A stretch of DNA of 14,389 nt from Gammaproteobacteria bacterium (GTDB taxonomy: Bacteria > Pseudomonadota > Gammaproteobacteria > SZUA-229): NCBI GenBank assembly GCA_011051475.1, contig DRLE01000043.1, positions 1-14,389 on the forward strand, given 5' to 3'. Of the stretch, positions 8,326 through 14,389 are shown one piece after another (the stretch's first letter is position 1; every line of letters starts with the position of its first letter). The notes below the pieces were generated by a model. That model was not told the origin of the DNA. It made no database searches and saw nothing but the letters and a program-made list of their open reading frames with translations. The position numbers were made by a program, and so were the translations under genes.

Positions 8326-8395
8326 TATCAACGGGTCGCCGGAATGCGCCGACCTTGTCTTCTCCTCGCGCTGCTGTCTATTGAAGAGCCGGCGC

Positions 8396-10465
8396 ATGAT
8401 CCTGAGTAATCAACAATACTGCTTTCTTGTCTGTCTGCTGTTAATGCAGATGGCCGCCGCGCGTGCGCAGGAAACGGCGCAGGATTCCGTTGTGCCGGAC
8501 AGTGGCAGGCAGACGCGCCTGCACGTACTGATCGATGAAGGCCATATCGAACAGCGACCGGGGGAGGTCGACAGGTCCGCCAGCTCCGCGGCCTACACGG
8601 TGATCGAAGCGGCACGTTTTCGTGATACCTTTGTCAGTCTCGATGAGGTACTGGAGCAGGAGGTCGGCGTACAGACCCGCAGCACCGGCGGTGAGGGCAG
8701 TTTATCGACGGTGGTTCTGCGTGGCGCGGCAGCCGAACAGGTCATTATCTATCTCGATGGTGTGCCGCTGAATGATGCCTCCGGCGGCGCCGTCGATCTG
8801 AGCCTGATCCCGCTGGACAATATCGAGCGTATCGATATCTATCGTGGTTCGACACCGCTGGAGCTGGGCAGTCCGTCCATCGGTGGCGCGGTGAATATTA
8901 TTACCCGCAGGACAGCCGATGATTCTCCTGCGGCCTCGGCGACAAGATCCAGCCATCGCCTCAGCGCCAGCCTGGCCAGTTTCCAGACCTACAGGCTCAA
9001 TGCTTCCAGTCAGCTGTCATCGGCAAAAGATGATGTGCTGCTGACCGGTGGTTACCTGCAAAGTGAAAACAACTTCAGCTATCTCAATGACAACGGCACC
9101 GGGTTGAATCCTGCAGATGATCGCGTGGAAACCCGTAACAACGATGCCGTCAGACACCTGACCGCGCTGGGTAACTGGAAACACCGTTTCAATCGCCGTT
9201 ACAGCAGCGAGCTGCGTCTCGATCTGTCCGACCGTTACAAGGAGATTCCCGCGGTCAGCAACAGCCCGGATGTGCAGACCAGGCTTGATACCCGTCTATA
9301 CAATCTGCTGGCGCAGCTCAATGCCCTGCAGTTCGGGCGCAAGGATGTCAATGGCAATATCAAACTGTTTGCCACCAGCAAGAAGGAAGTCTTCGATGAC
9401 TCGCTGGCGCAGATCGGTTTTATCAACCAGCATTCAACCGCGCTCACCCGCAAGGCCGGTGGCCAGCTTTATGCCGAGATTGTCAGGCCGCAGACTCACT
9501 GGAAACTGCTGAGCGGTTACAGCCGTGAAAGCTATGACATCGATAACTCGCTGTCACTGGTGCAGTCGGATACCAACCGGCGCAGCAAGGCTGAAGTGTC
9601 TGTCGAGAATGTTTCCTATTTTGACGAGCAGCGTTTTATTACCAGCCTGGCCCTGCGCTACCAGCAGATCGACGACACGGTGGCAACGAAAACCGACGAG
9701 TTCGGTAATATCGTTCCCGGCTTTAACAAGAACTACCGCCTGCTCAGCCCGCAGCTGGGGCTGAAGTACCGCCTCGACCGGCGCACCTATGCCAGCGCCA
9801 ATATCGGCCAGTACCATCGTGCGCCGTCCTTTCTCGAACTGTTCGGGGGCAGCGGCCTGCTGCTGGGCAATGCCGACCTGCTGCAGGAAACCTCGATCAA
9901 CTCGGACATGGGACTTACCTATGGCTGGTTCAAGCCCTACCATTGGCTGCACAATGCGGAAGCTTATGCCGGAGTATTTTATAACCGGGTAAAGGATCTG
10001 ATCGTTTATATCTATAACGGCCAGGGCGTGGGTGTACCGGAAAATATTTCCAACGCGGTGATCAGGGGACTTGAGTTCACCCTGAAACTGCTGCCCTCGA
10101 AGCGCCATACGATCAGCGCCAACGCTTCCCTGACCGACAGTCTCAATGAATCGGATATCGGCAGTTTCAACGGCAAACGGCTGCCGGGTTATTACCGGCA
10201 GAGTCTCAGTCTGCGTTATGCCTACAGCCTGCAGCGCTGGGTGTTCAGCATGGAGGCGGATATCAAGCGCGACATGTTCTATGACCGCAGTAACCTGTTG
10301 CCGGGTGATGATGTCAATCTGCTCAACCTGGGCCTGCGTTATTTACACCAGCGCTCCACCGTGGATTTTCGTGTTAACAATCTGCTGGATGAGAACATTC
10401 GCTATTTCAGAAACCGTCCGACACCGGGGCGCAATCTTTCCCTGACCTACAGTTACCTTTTTTAG
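8396..10465 (+). CDS. btuB: TonB-dependent outer-membrane receptor, probably for cobalamin
   Basis: The product has 689 residues from ATG 8396, which has GAAGAG about 8 bp upstream; an in-frame TTG at 8381 has no ribosome site and is rejected. A signal peptide ends near residue 24 (AAARA|QE). The plug domain spans about 70-175 with SLSTVVLRGAAAEQVIIYLD at 102-121, ERIDIYRG at 144-151 and IGGAVNIITRR at 162-172. The rest is a beta-barrel ending in the aromatic sequence YSYLF, normal for Omp85-assembled barrels. QDSVVP soon after the signal peptide may be the TonB box. The receptor imports a scarce ligand using TonB energy. The cobalamin riboswitch upstream and B12-related neighbours point to corrinoids. 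The barrel is not obviously the E. coli BtuB type, so cobalamin specificity is inferred from context. Confidence 0.9.
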   Translation: MILSNQQYCFLVCLLLMQMAAARAQETAQDSVVPDSGRQTRLHVLIDEGHIEQRPGEVDRSASSAAYTVIEAARFRDTFVSLDEVLEQEVGVQTRSTGGEGSLSTVVLRGAAAEQVIIYLDGVPLNDASGGAVDLSLIPLDNIERIDIYRGSTPLELGSPSIGGAVNIITRRTADDSPAASATRSSHRLSASLASFQTYRLNASSQLSSAKDDVLLTGGYLQSENNFSYLNDNGTGLNPADDRVETRNNDAVRHLTALGNWKHRFNRRYSSELRLDLSDRYKEIPAVSNSPDVQTRLDTRLYNLLAQLNALQFGRKDVNGNIKLFATSKKEVFDDSLAQIGFINQHSTALTRKAGGQLYAEIVRPQTHWKLLSGYSRESYDIDNSLSLVQSDTNRRSKAEVSVENVSYFDEQRFITSLALRYQQIDDTVATKTDEFGNIVPGFNKNYRLLSPQLGLKYRLDRRTYASANIGQYHRAPSFLELFGGSGLLLGNADLLQETSINSDMGLTYGWFKPYHWLHNAEAYAGVFYNRVKDLIVYIYNGQGVGVPENISNAVIRGLEFTLKLLPSKRHTISANASLTDSLNESDIGSFNGKRLPGYYRQSLSLRYAYSLQRWVFSMEADIKRDMFYDRSNLLPGDDVNLLNLGLRYLHQRSTVDFRVNNLLDENIRYFRNRPTPGRNLSLTYSYLF

Positions 10466-10474
10466 GACACGGCC

Positions 10475-11773
10475 ATGAATAAAAAACGCGTTAATATTTC
10501 GTTGTTGCTGCCAGTGCTGTTATTGCTGCTGGTCTCGGGCTGTTCGGAAACCAGTACCAGCAAGCTGGATACCGCGCAGACGCCGCCACCGAACAACGAT
10601 GATAACAGCAGCAGCTGTACCAGCAACACCACGGGCAATACCGTTCCCGCGCCGCCGACCCTGTTGCCCGCGAGCAGCTATATCACCGCGGGGTCGCCGT
10701 TGCAGAACTTTGTTGCGCAGCAGGCTGCAGTTGCCACCGTGGCGGCGGACTACAGCAGCGGCGCGCACAGCCTGATCAGTGGTGACAACCAGGGCAACTT
10801 CAGCGCCTTGAACAACTACCAGCCGGTGGCGAACGGTGACCTGTCCATGGCCGTTTATGGCGACAGTTTCTATCGCATAGAAAAAATGCTCAGCGGCAAC
10901 AATATCGCCCGCTTTGCCTTCAGTGATCCGCAAACGCCGATCTGGCAGTACTCAACCAATGACGCCGGCTCGGCGGTGCAGAGCAATCCCTATGATATGG
11001 TGTTCGTAAACAGCAGCAAGGCCTACGTGTTGCGCTATAACAGCACAAAGGTCTGGATCGTCAATCCTTCGGCTGCCACCGAGGCTGATTTCAAGCTGGG
11101 CGAGCTCGACCTGTCCGCCTATGGCGGTGATGACGGTATTCCCGATATGGGCGCGGCTGTCATTGCCAATGGCAGGCTGTTTATTCTGCTGCAGCGCCTG
11201 GAAGGCCCGACCTACCAGGTGGTCAACGATGCCTACATTGCCGTATTCGATACCGCCACCGACCAGGAAATCGACACGGGTGCTTCCTGTGACGGTTTCA
11301 GGGGTATTCCACTGCGGGTGCGTAACCCGACCGGTATTGTTTATCAGGCTGACAGCGACACGCTGTTTATCCGCGGTTCCGGCAGTTTCTTCCCCGTTGA
11401 TTACAGTGGCGGTATCGAAACGGTCGATGCCAGCACGTATGCCTCGAAGTTGGTGCTGGATGACAGTGCCACCTATGGCCTGATAACGGGGCTGATGCCG
11501 GTGTCGGCCAATATCATCTATTTTGTCGGTTACCGCGCCTATAACGACAACACCCTGTATGTCATGGACATCAATAGTAACCAGCTGGCAAAGACCCGGG
11601 TCGCGGCGCTGACACAGGGACAGATTTCCGACCTGGCACTGGACGCACAGGGCCTGCTCTGGGTGGGCGATGTGGCACAGGCCACGGTGCGCATTATCGA
11701 CCCGGCCACCGGCAACGAGGTGGCCAGTGTTTCCACCAGCCTGAACCCGCTGAAAATTGTTTTTGCGCCCTGA
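10475..11773 (+). CDS. Outer-membrane lipoprotein with beta-propeller (YncE/BtuG-like) repeats
   Basis: The product has 432 residues. A lipoprotein signal peptide ends in the lipobox LVSG|C23; serine at +2 favours the outer membrane. A low-complexity Ser/Thr/Asn/Pro linker (about 24-65) precedes a beta-rich domain. Blade-like units include NPYDMVFVNSSKAYVLRY (171-188), VWIVNPSA, GRLFILLQRLEG, AYIAVFDT and LWVGDVAQATVRIIDPATG (395-413), as in YncE-type seven-bladed propellers. The gene follows the TonB receptor by 9 bp with an AGGA ribosome site, so the pair is one transcription unit. In Bacteroidetes the propeller lipoprotein BtuG sits as a lid on BtuB and binds B12 very tightly. By position, anchor and fold this protein is a candidate analogue. 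Homology to BtuG itself cannot be shown by eye. Confidence 0.8.
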   Translation: MNKKRVNISLLLPVLLLLLVSGCSETSTSKLDTAQTPPPNNDDNSSSCTSNTTGNTVPAPPTLLPASSYITAGSPLQNFVAQQAAVATVAADYSSGAHSLISGDNQGNFSALNNYQPVANGDLSMAVYGDSFYRIEKMLSGNNIARFAFSDPQTPIWQYSTNDAGSAVQSNPYDMVFVNSSKAYVLRYNSTKVWIVNPSAATEADFKLGELDLSAYGGDDGIPDMGAAVIANGRLFILLQRLEGPTYQVVNDAYIAVFDTATDQEIDTGASCDGFRGIPLRVRNPTGIVYQADSDTLFIRGSGSFFPVDYSGGIETVDASTYASKLVLDDSATYGLITGLMPVSANIIYFVGYRAYNDNTLYVMDINSNQLAKTRVAALTQGQISDLALDAQGLLWVGDVAQATVRIIDPATGNEVASVSTSLNPLKIVFAP

Positions 11774-11849
11774 TGCAAGGGCGTGCCTGACCGCAGGAAA
11801 CCGCCTGTTGCTACACACTTATTTTTGAAAACTTGAAGAGGAATTGACT

Positions 11850-12647
11850 ATGAGAAGAAAAACCATTGTAAGGGAAACCGCACTGCTGGCCGCCATTACT
11901 GCCGGCCTGGCGTCAACAAGCGTGCATGCCGGTCCCTATGCGCCGGCCGCCGGCCAGGCCGGTTCCACCGCTGTTGATATGAATGACCCGGCCATCACTT
12001 CCTGGGCCACCGGTTATGTCGATTATGTCCCCGGCGCCAATCTGGACGCTGCCTGGATGACGCCGGAAAAGGCGCTGGGCGCGGCGCAGGGCACATCAAG
12101 CGATATTGTCAGCCTGGGCACCGGCGGGCGTATCACCATGACCTTTGCCGACCCGATTGCCAATGGCGCGGGCTATGACTTTGCCGTGTTTGAAAACAGC
12201 TTCAGCGATACCTTTCTGGAGCTGGCAAAGGTCGAAGTTTCATCCGACGGCGTGAACTTCTACGGTTTTGACAGCTATTCACTGACAGCCTCACCGGTTG
12301 GTCCTTTCGGTACGCTCGATCCGACCGATATCGATGGTCTTGCCGGCAAGTACCGTCAGGGCTGGGGAACGCCTTTCGACCTGGATGTGTTCAGCGGCAT
12401 TGCCGGTCTCGACCTGGGCGCCATCAGCTATGTGCGTCTGCTCGATGTGGTCGGGGATGGCAGCATGCGCGACAGCAACGGCAATCCGATCTACGACCCG
12501 TACCAGACCACCGGCAGCGCCGGGTTTGATCTCGATGCCATTGGCGTTATGAACAGCGCTTCAACCATGGTGCCCGTGCCCGCCAGTATCTGGCTGTTCG
12601 CCAGCGGCCTGCTCGGACTACTCAGCCTGCGCAAACGCAAGGTCTGA
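11850..12647 (+). CDS. Secreted surface protein with VPLPA-type C-terminal sorting tail
   Basis: The product has 265 residues from ATG 11850, preceded by AAGAGGA at a good distance; a TTG two codons earlier is less likely. The signal peptide ends near residue 27 (SVHA|GP). The body is one beta-rich domain with GYDFAVFENSFSDTFLELAK (108-127), VEVSSDGVNFYGF (128-140), DGLAGKYRQGWGTPFDL (162-178), SYVRLLDVVGDG and GFDLDAIGV (225-233). I recall similar domains in 'cell surface proteins' near B12 receptors of Bacteroidetes and in planctomycetes; this needs a search. The C-terminus VPVPASIWLFASGLLGL (241-257) followed by RKRKV is a VPLPA/PEP-CTERM-type tail: a short motif, one hydrophobic helix and basic end, normally processed by an exosortase-type enzyme. 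No such enzyme is in the window. Ligand binding is an inference from the riboswitch-controlled unit. Confidence 0.82.
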   Translation: MRRKTIVRETALLAAITAGLASTSVHAGPYAPAAGQAGSTAVDMNDPAITSWATGYVDYVPGANLDAAWMTPEKALGAAQGTSSDIVSLGTGGRITMTFADPIANGAGYDFAVFENSFSDTFLELAKVEVSSDGVNFYGFDSYSLTASPVGPFGTLDPTDIDGLAGKYRQGWGTPFDLDVFSGIAGLDLGAISYVRLLDVVGDGSMRDSNGNPIYDPYQTTGSAGFDLDAIGVMNSASTMVPVPASIWLFASGLLGLLSLRKRKV

Positions 12648-12731
12648 AGCGACTAGATCTGAAAAAAACGTACACCAAAAACAACTGATTACTTAAAACA
12701 GACACATTAAAACTTTCAAAAGGTAAAACAA

Positions 12732-13490
12732 ATGAAAACGAAACTTGCACTCTCACTTCTGGCCATTGCCACTTTCAGCAGCACCGCTCATGGCGCGGTT
12801 GCCACCTTCGACGATCTGACGCTGGCGCCGGAATCGTATTTCGCGCCCGAAGTCGCCACTACCTTTACCAGTGGTGACGCCGAATTTACCCATAACTTTA
12901 CCGATTATGGCTGGGGGTGCTGCTGGAGCGGCTTTACCTATTCCAATACCACCGATACCACCACCGCTGGCTACACCAACCAGTACAGCGCGATTACCGG
13001 TGGCGGCGTTAACGGTTCGTCCAACTACGGTATCGCCAACCCGGGCTTTACCCCGGCGCGTATCGACTTTGCCGGCCCGACACAGGTAGAAGGCGCCTAC
13101 TTTACCAATACCACCTATGCCTATCTGTCCATGCGTGATGGCGACAGCTTTGCCAAACAGTTCGGTCTGGGCGACTTTTTCACCCTGACCGTCACCGGCC
13201 TGGACGCCACTGACAGCATGACCGGCTATCTCAATATCAGCCTGGCGCGTGATGCCAACCTGGTGGATTCATGGATCTGGTATGATCTGATGCAGCTGGG
13301 TGAAGTCAGCGCGCTTGAGTTCAGCCTGAGCTCTTCGGATGTGGGTGACTATGGCATGAATACCCCGGCCTATTTCGCCATCGACAACCTGACCACGGTT
13401 TCCGCCGTGCCGGTACCGGCTGCGGTATGGCTGTTCGGTTCCGGTCTGCTGGGTCTGGTAGCGGTTGCTCGACGTAAAGTGCTCAGCTAA
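12732..13490 (+). CDS. DUF4465 (BtuH-like) secreted protein with VPLPA-type sorting tail
   Basis: The product has 252 residues; ATG 12732 has AAAGG about 8 bp upstream. The signal peptide ends near residue 20-22 (TAHG|A). Residues 25-222 carry the DUF4465 pattern: FDDLTLAPESYF, GWGCCWSGFTYSNTTD (60-75), GYTNQYSAITGGG (80-92), TNTTYAYLSMRDGDSFAKQFG (125-145, conserved YAYLSMRDGD), WIWYDLMQLGEV and SSSDVGDYGMNTPAYFAIDN (200-219). From memory DUF4465 is the domain of BtuH, a Bacteroidetes surface protein that binds vitamin B12. The C-terminal tail VPVPAAVWLFGSGLLGL (226-242) plus ARRK is a VPLPA/PEP-CTERM-type sorting signal, replacing the lipid anchor of BtuH. It is the last gene before the terminator at 13688. 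The adjacent Cys-Cys at 63-64 is unusual for an exported domain and could form a disulfide or bind a ligand. Confidence 0.88.
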   Translation: MKTKLALSLLAIATFSSTAHGAVATFDDLTLAPESYFAPEVATTFTSGDAEFTHNFTDYGWGCCWSGFTYSNTTDTTTAGYTNQYSAITGGGVNGSSNYGIANPGFTPARIDFAGPTQVEGAYFTNTTYAYLSMRDGDSFAKQFGLGDFFTLTVTGLDATDSMTGYLNISLARDANLVDSWIWYDLMQLGEVSALEFSLSSSDVGDYGMNTPAYFAIDNLTTVSAVPVPAAVWLFGSGLLGLVAVARRKVLS

Positions 13491-13506
13491 GGCGCTGCTG
13501 TCGTTT

Positions 13507-13586
13507 GCCGCGAAGAACGCGAAAACCGCAAAAAAACAAAATGCTTTAACAGTTTTTACCTTTGCGTGTTTTGCGTTATTTGCGGC
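13507..13586. repeat. Degenerate inverted repeat of the CGCAAA family
   Basis: The arm starting at 13507 (GCCGCGAAGAACGCGAAAAC) is an imperfect inverted copy of the arm ending at 13586 (ATTTGCGGC on the plus strand). The units resemble the CCGCAAATGAACGCAAATAA arms at 6573-6604 and 6887-6918, so one repeat family appears at two places in the window. It lies in the 3' untranslated part of the B12 unit. The following 100 bp (13587-13687) show no recognisable feature. Confidence 0.65.
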
Positions 13587-13687
13587 CTGTCATATCCGGT
13601 CCTGATCGATGGCAACTACGCCTGATCGGCCAGGATAAGTCAGGTATATCTGGATAGACGGAAAGATTTATTCTTTTATTCGTGATA

Positions 13688-13726
13688 TAAAACCGTTGTG
13701 GTGGGAAACCGCCGCAACGGTTTTTT
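13688..13726 (+). terminator. Intrinsic terminator of the B12 unit
   Basis: AAACCGTTGTGGTGG (13690-13704) pairs along its whole length, counting two G-T wobbles, with CCGCCGCAACGGTTT (13709-13723) around a GAAA tetraloop. A run of six Ts at 13721-13726 follows. It lies about 200 bp past the DUF4465 stop and separates the riboswitch-controlled unit from the adenosyltransferase gene. Confidence 0.92.
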
Positions 13727-13728
13727 AT

Positions 13729-14069
13729 GGAACCTCTGATTAATTATATGTTATCTCTGGCTTACAGACATAAACGCAATCAAGGCGCGACTTTGACAGA
13801 TTTTTGCTCCTGCAAAATCTGCATACCCGCCATCCTTGGCGGTAAAAGCATGTCCAGACCTGGTGAAAAGTTGCAACGTAGAGTGCGCTTATGTCTGTAA
13901 GCCCCAAAAAAGTACAAACATGGGGGCGCGGCCTGAAGCGCCCATCGACTGCGTTATGTTTCCCAGTGTTTGCATTTTCCTGGAAGGACCGGGCCATTCA
14001 CTGCGAAACATGTCTTGCGTTGAGCGCTTCAGGCCACGCAGAGATAGCATATAATTAATCAGAGGTTCC
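13729..14069. mobile_element. MITE-like non-autonomous element, 341 bp
   Basis: Terminal inverted repeats of 31 bp (13729-13759 and 14039-14069, one mismatch) begin GGAACCTCTGATTAATTATA. They are flanked by a direct duplication TTAT (13725-13728 and 14070-14073). Inside are two further palindromic arms. Arm 1 pairs 13759-13778 with 13884-13903 (one mismatch) and contains smaller hairpins. Arm 2 pairs 13930-13941 with 14024-14035, and 13956-13968 with 13999-14011. No transposase or credible gene is present. The GGAA start and 4-bp target duplication recall IS5-family ends, which is only a suggestion. The element sits between the terminator and the ribosome-binding site of the adenosyltransferase gene. 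Confidence 0.85.
14028..14055 (+). promoter_or_regulatory. Possible outward promoter in the right end of the MITE
   Basis: A perfect TATAAT lies at 14050-14055 within the right terminal repeat. TTCAGG at 14028-14033, 16 bp upstream, is a weak -35 candidate. Transcription would start near 14062 and give a leader of about 23 nt carrying GAGAGG before the adenosyltransferase ATG. The left terminal repeat contains the same TATAAT on the minus strand, also pointing outward. Confidence 0.45.
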
Positions 14070-14084
14070 TTATGAGAGGCTTTA

Positions 14085-14389
14085 ATGGGCAACCGCTTAT
14101 CGAAAATCTACACCCGTACCGGCGATGACGGCAGTACCGGCATGGCCGATGGCTCGCGCGTGCAGAAAGACGACCTGCTGGTGCAGGCCATTGGTGAGGT
14201 CGATGAACTCAACAGCCAGCTGGCCATTGTTGCCTGCCACCTGCCGGATAGTCTGCAATCAGCGGTCAGGAGCATACAGAACGAACTGTTCAATATCGGC
14301 GGAGAGCTGACCATGGGTGAGTTAATGCCGGCTGAAGCCTCCATGCTCCCGGAAACGGTAGCTCAACTGGAACAATGGCTGGACGAGCT
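14085..14389 (+). CDS. pduO: PduO-type cob(I)alamin adenosyltransferase (5' part)
   Basis: The first 101 codons are in the window; the 3' part is beyond the edge (full proteins have about 180-190 residues). The N-terminus reads RLSKIYTRTGDDGSTGMADG (4-23), the conserved ATP-binding region of PduO/MMAB-type adenosyltransferases. It is followed by SRVQKDD and AIGEVDELNSQLAIV (36-50), the start of the five-helix bundle. The enzyme transfers the 5'-deoxyadenosyl group of ATP to cob(I)alamin, giving adenosylcobalamin in the cytoplasm. ATG 14085 has GAGAGG about 5 bp upstream. The gene follows the B12 uptake unit but lies past its terminator, so it is probably not under the riboswitch. Its native promoter appears to have been displaced or replaced by the MITE that ends 16 bp before the start codon. 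Confidence 0.95.
   Translation, partial: MGNRLSKIYTRTGDDGSTGMADGSRVQKDDLLVQAIGEVDELNSQLAIVACHLPDSLQSAVRSIQNELFNIGGELTMGELMPAEASMLPETVAQLEQWLDE

Noticed and set aside
10952..11818. 288-aa minus-strand frame
   Set aside because: It is the antisense shadow of the lipoprotein gene, whose signal peptide, ribosome site and repeats are convincing.
13597..13687. Possible riboswitch or second regulatory leader before the terminator
   Set aside because: No known aptamer core, such as the c-di-GMP type, could be recognised; only weak repeats of CCTGATCG are present.
13740..14092. Short frames on both strands inside the MITE
   Set aside because: Their composition is atypical, they have no family pattern, and they coincide with inverted-repeat arms.

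Overview
The window looks like chromosome of a gammaproteobacterium of moderate to fairly high GC. The grounds are the gene order MoxR-DUF58-DUF4381-BatA-BatB/C-BatD, the VPLPA/PEP-CTERM-type C-terminal sorting tails, the outer-membrane lipoprotein and TonB-receptor genes, and the type of short intergenic palindromes. No genus can be named from the sequence alone.

Left half (1-7913, all minus strand): a MoxR/Bat ('aerotolerance') operon. It is transcribed right to left as moxR, a DUF58 protein, a DUF4381 membrane protein, batA (VWA), a fused batB-batC (VWA + TPR + very Gln-rich tail) and batD, whose 3' end is cut off by the window edge. The four central genes overlap by 4 bp each. Two joints have been opened by repetitive DNA: a 346-bp palindromic composite between moxR and DUF58 (6573-6918), and a heptamer array (ATTCACT x7) plus a strong hairpin between batB/C and batD (1617-1766).

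Right half (7914-14389, plus strand): a vitamin B12 locus. A textbook cobalamin riboswitch (8049-8267), followed by a terminator-like expression platform, precedes four genes: a TonB-dependent receptor, an outer-membrane lipoprotein with beta-propeller (YncE/BtuG-like) character, and two secreted proteins with VPLPA-type C-terminal sorting tails. One of the sorted proteins is a clear DUF4465 protein, which I recall as the BtuH type of B12-binding protein. A strong intrinsic terminator (13688-13726) ends this unit. Downstream is the start of a PduO-type cob(I)alamin adenosyltransferase gene, which makes adenosylcobalamin, the riboswitch's usual ligand.

The main finding is that this unit looks like a proteobacterial counterpart of the Bacteroidetes BtuB/BtuG/BtuH surface B12-capture system. 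Two of its presumed cobalamin-binding components carry exosortase-type sorting tails instead of lipid anchors. A second finding is a 341-bp MITE-like element (13729-14069; 31-bp terminal inverted repeats, 4-bp TTAT duplication) inserted between the terminator and the adenosyltransferase gene. Its right end carries a perfect TATAAT, so it may supply that gene's promoter.
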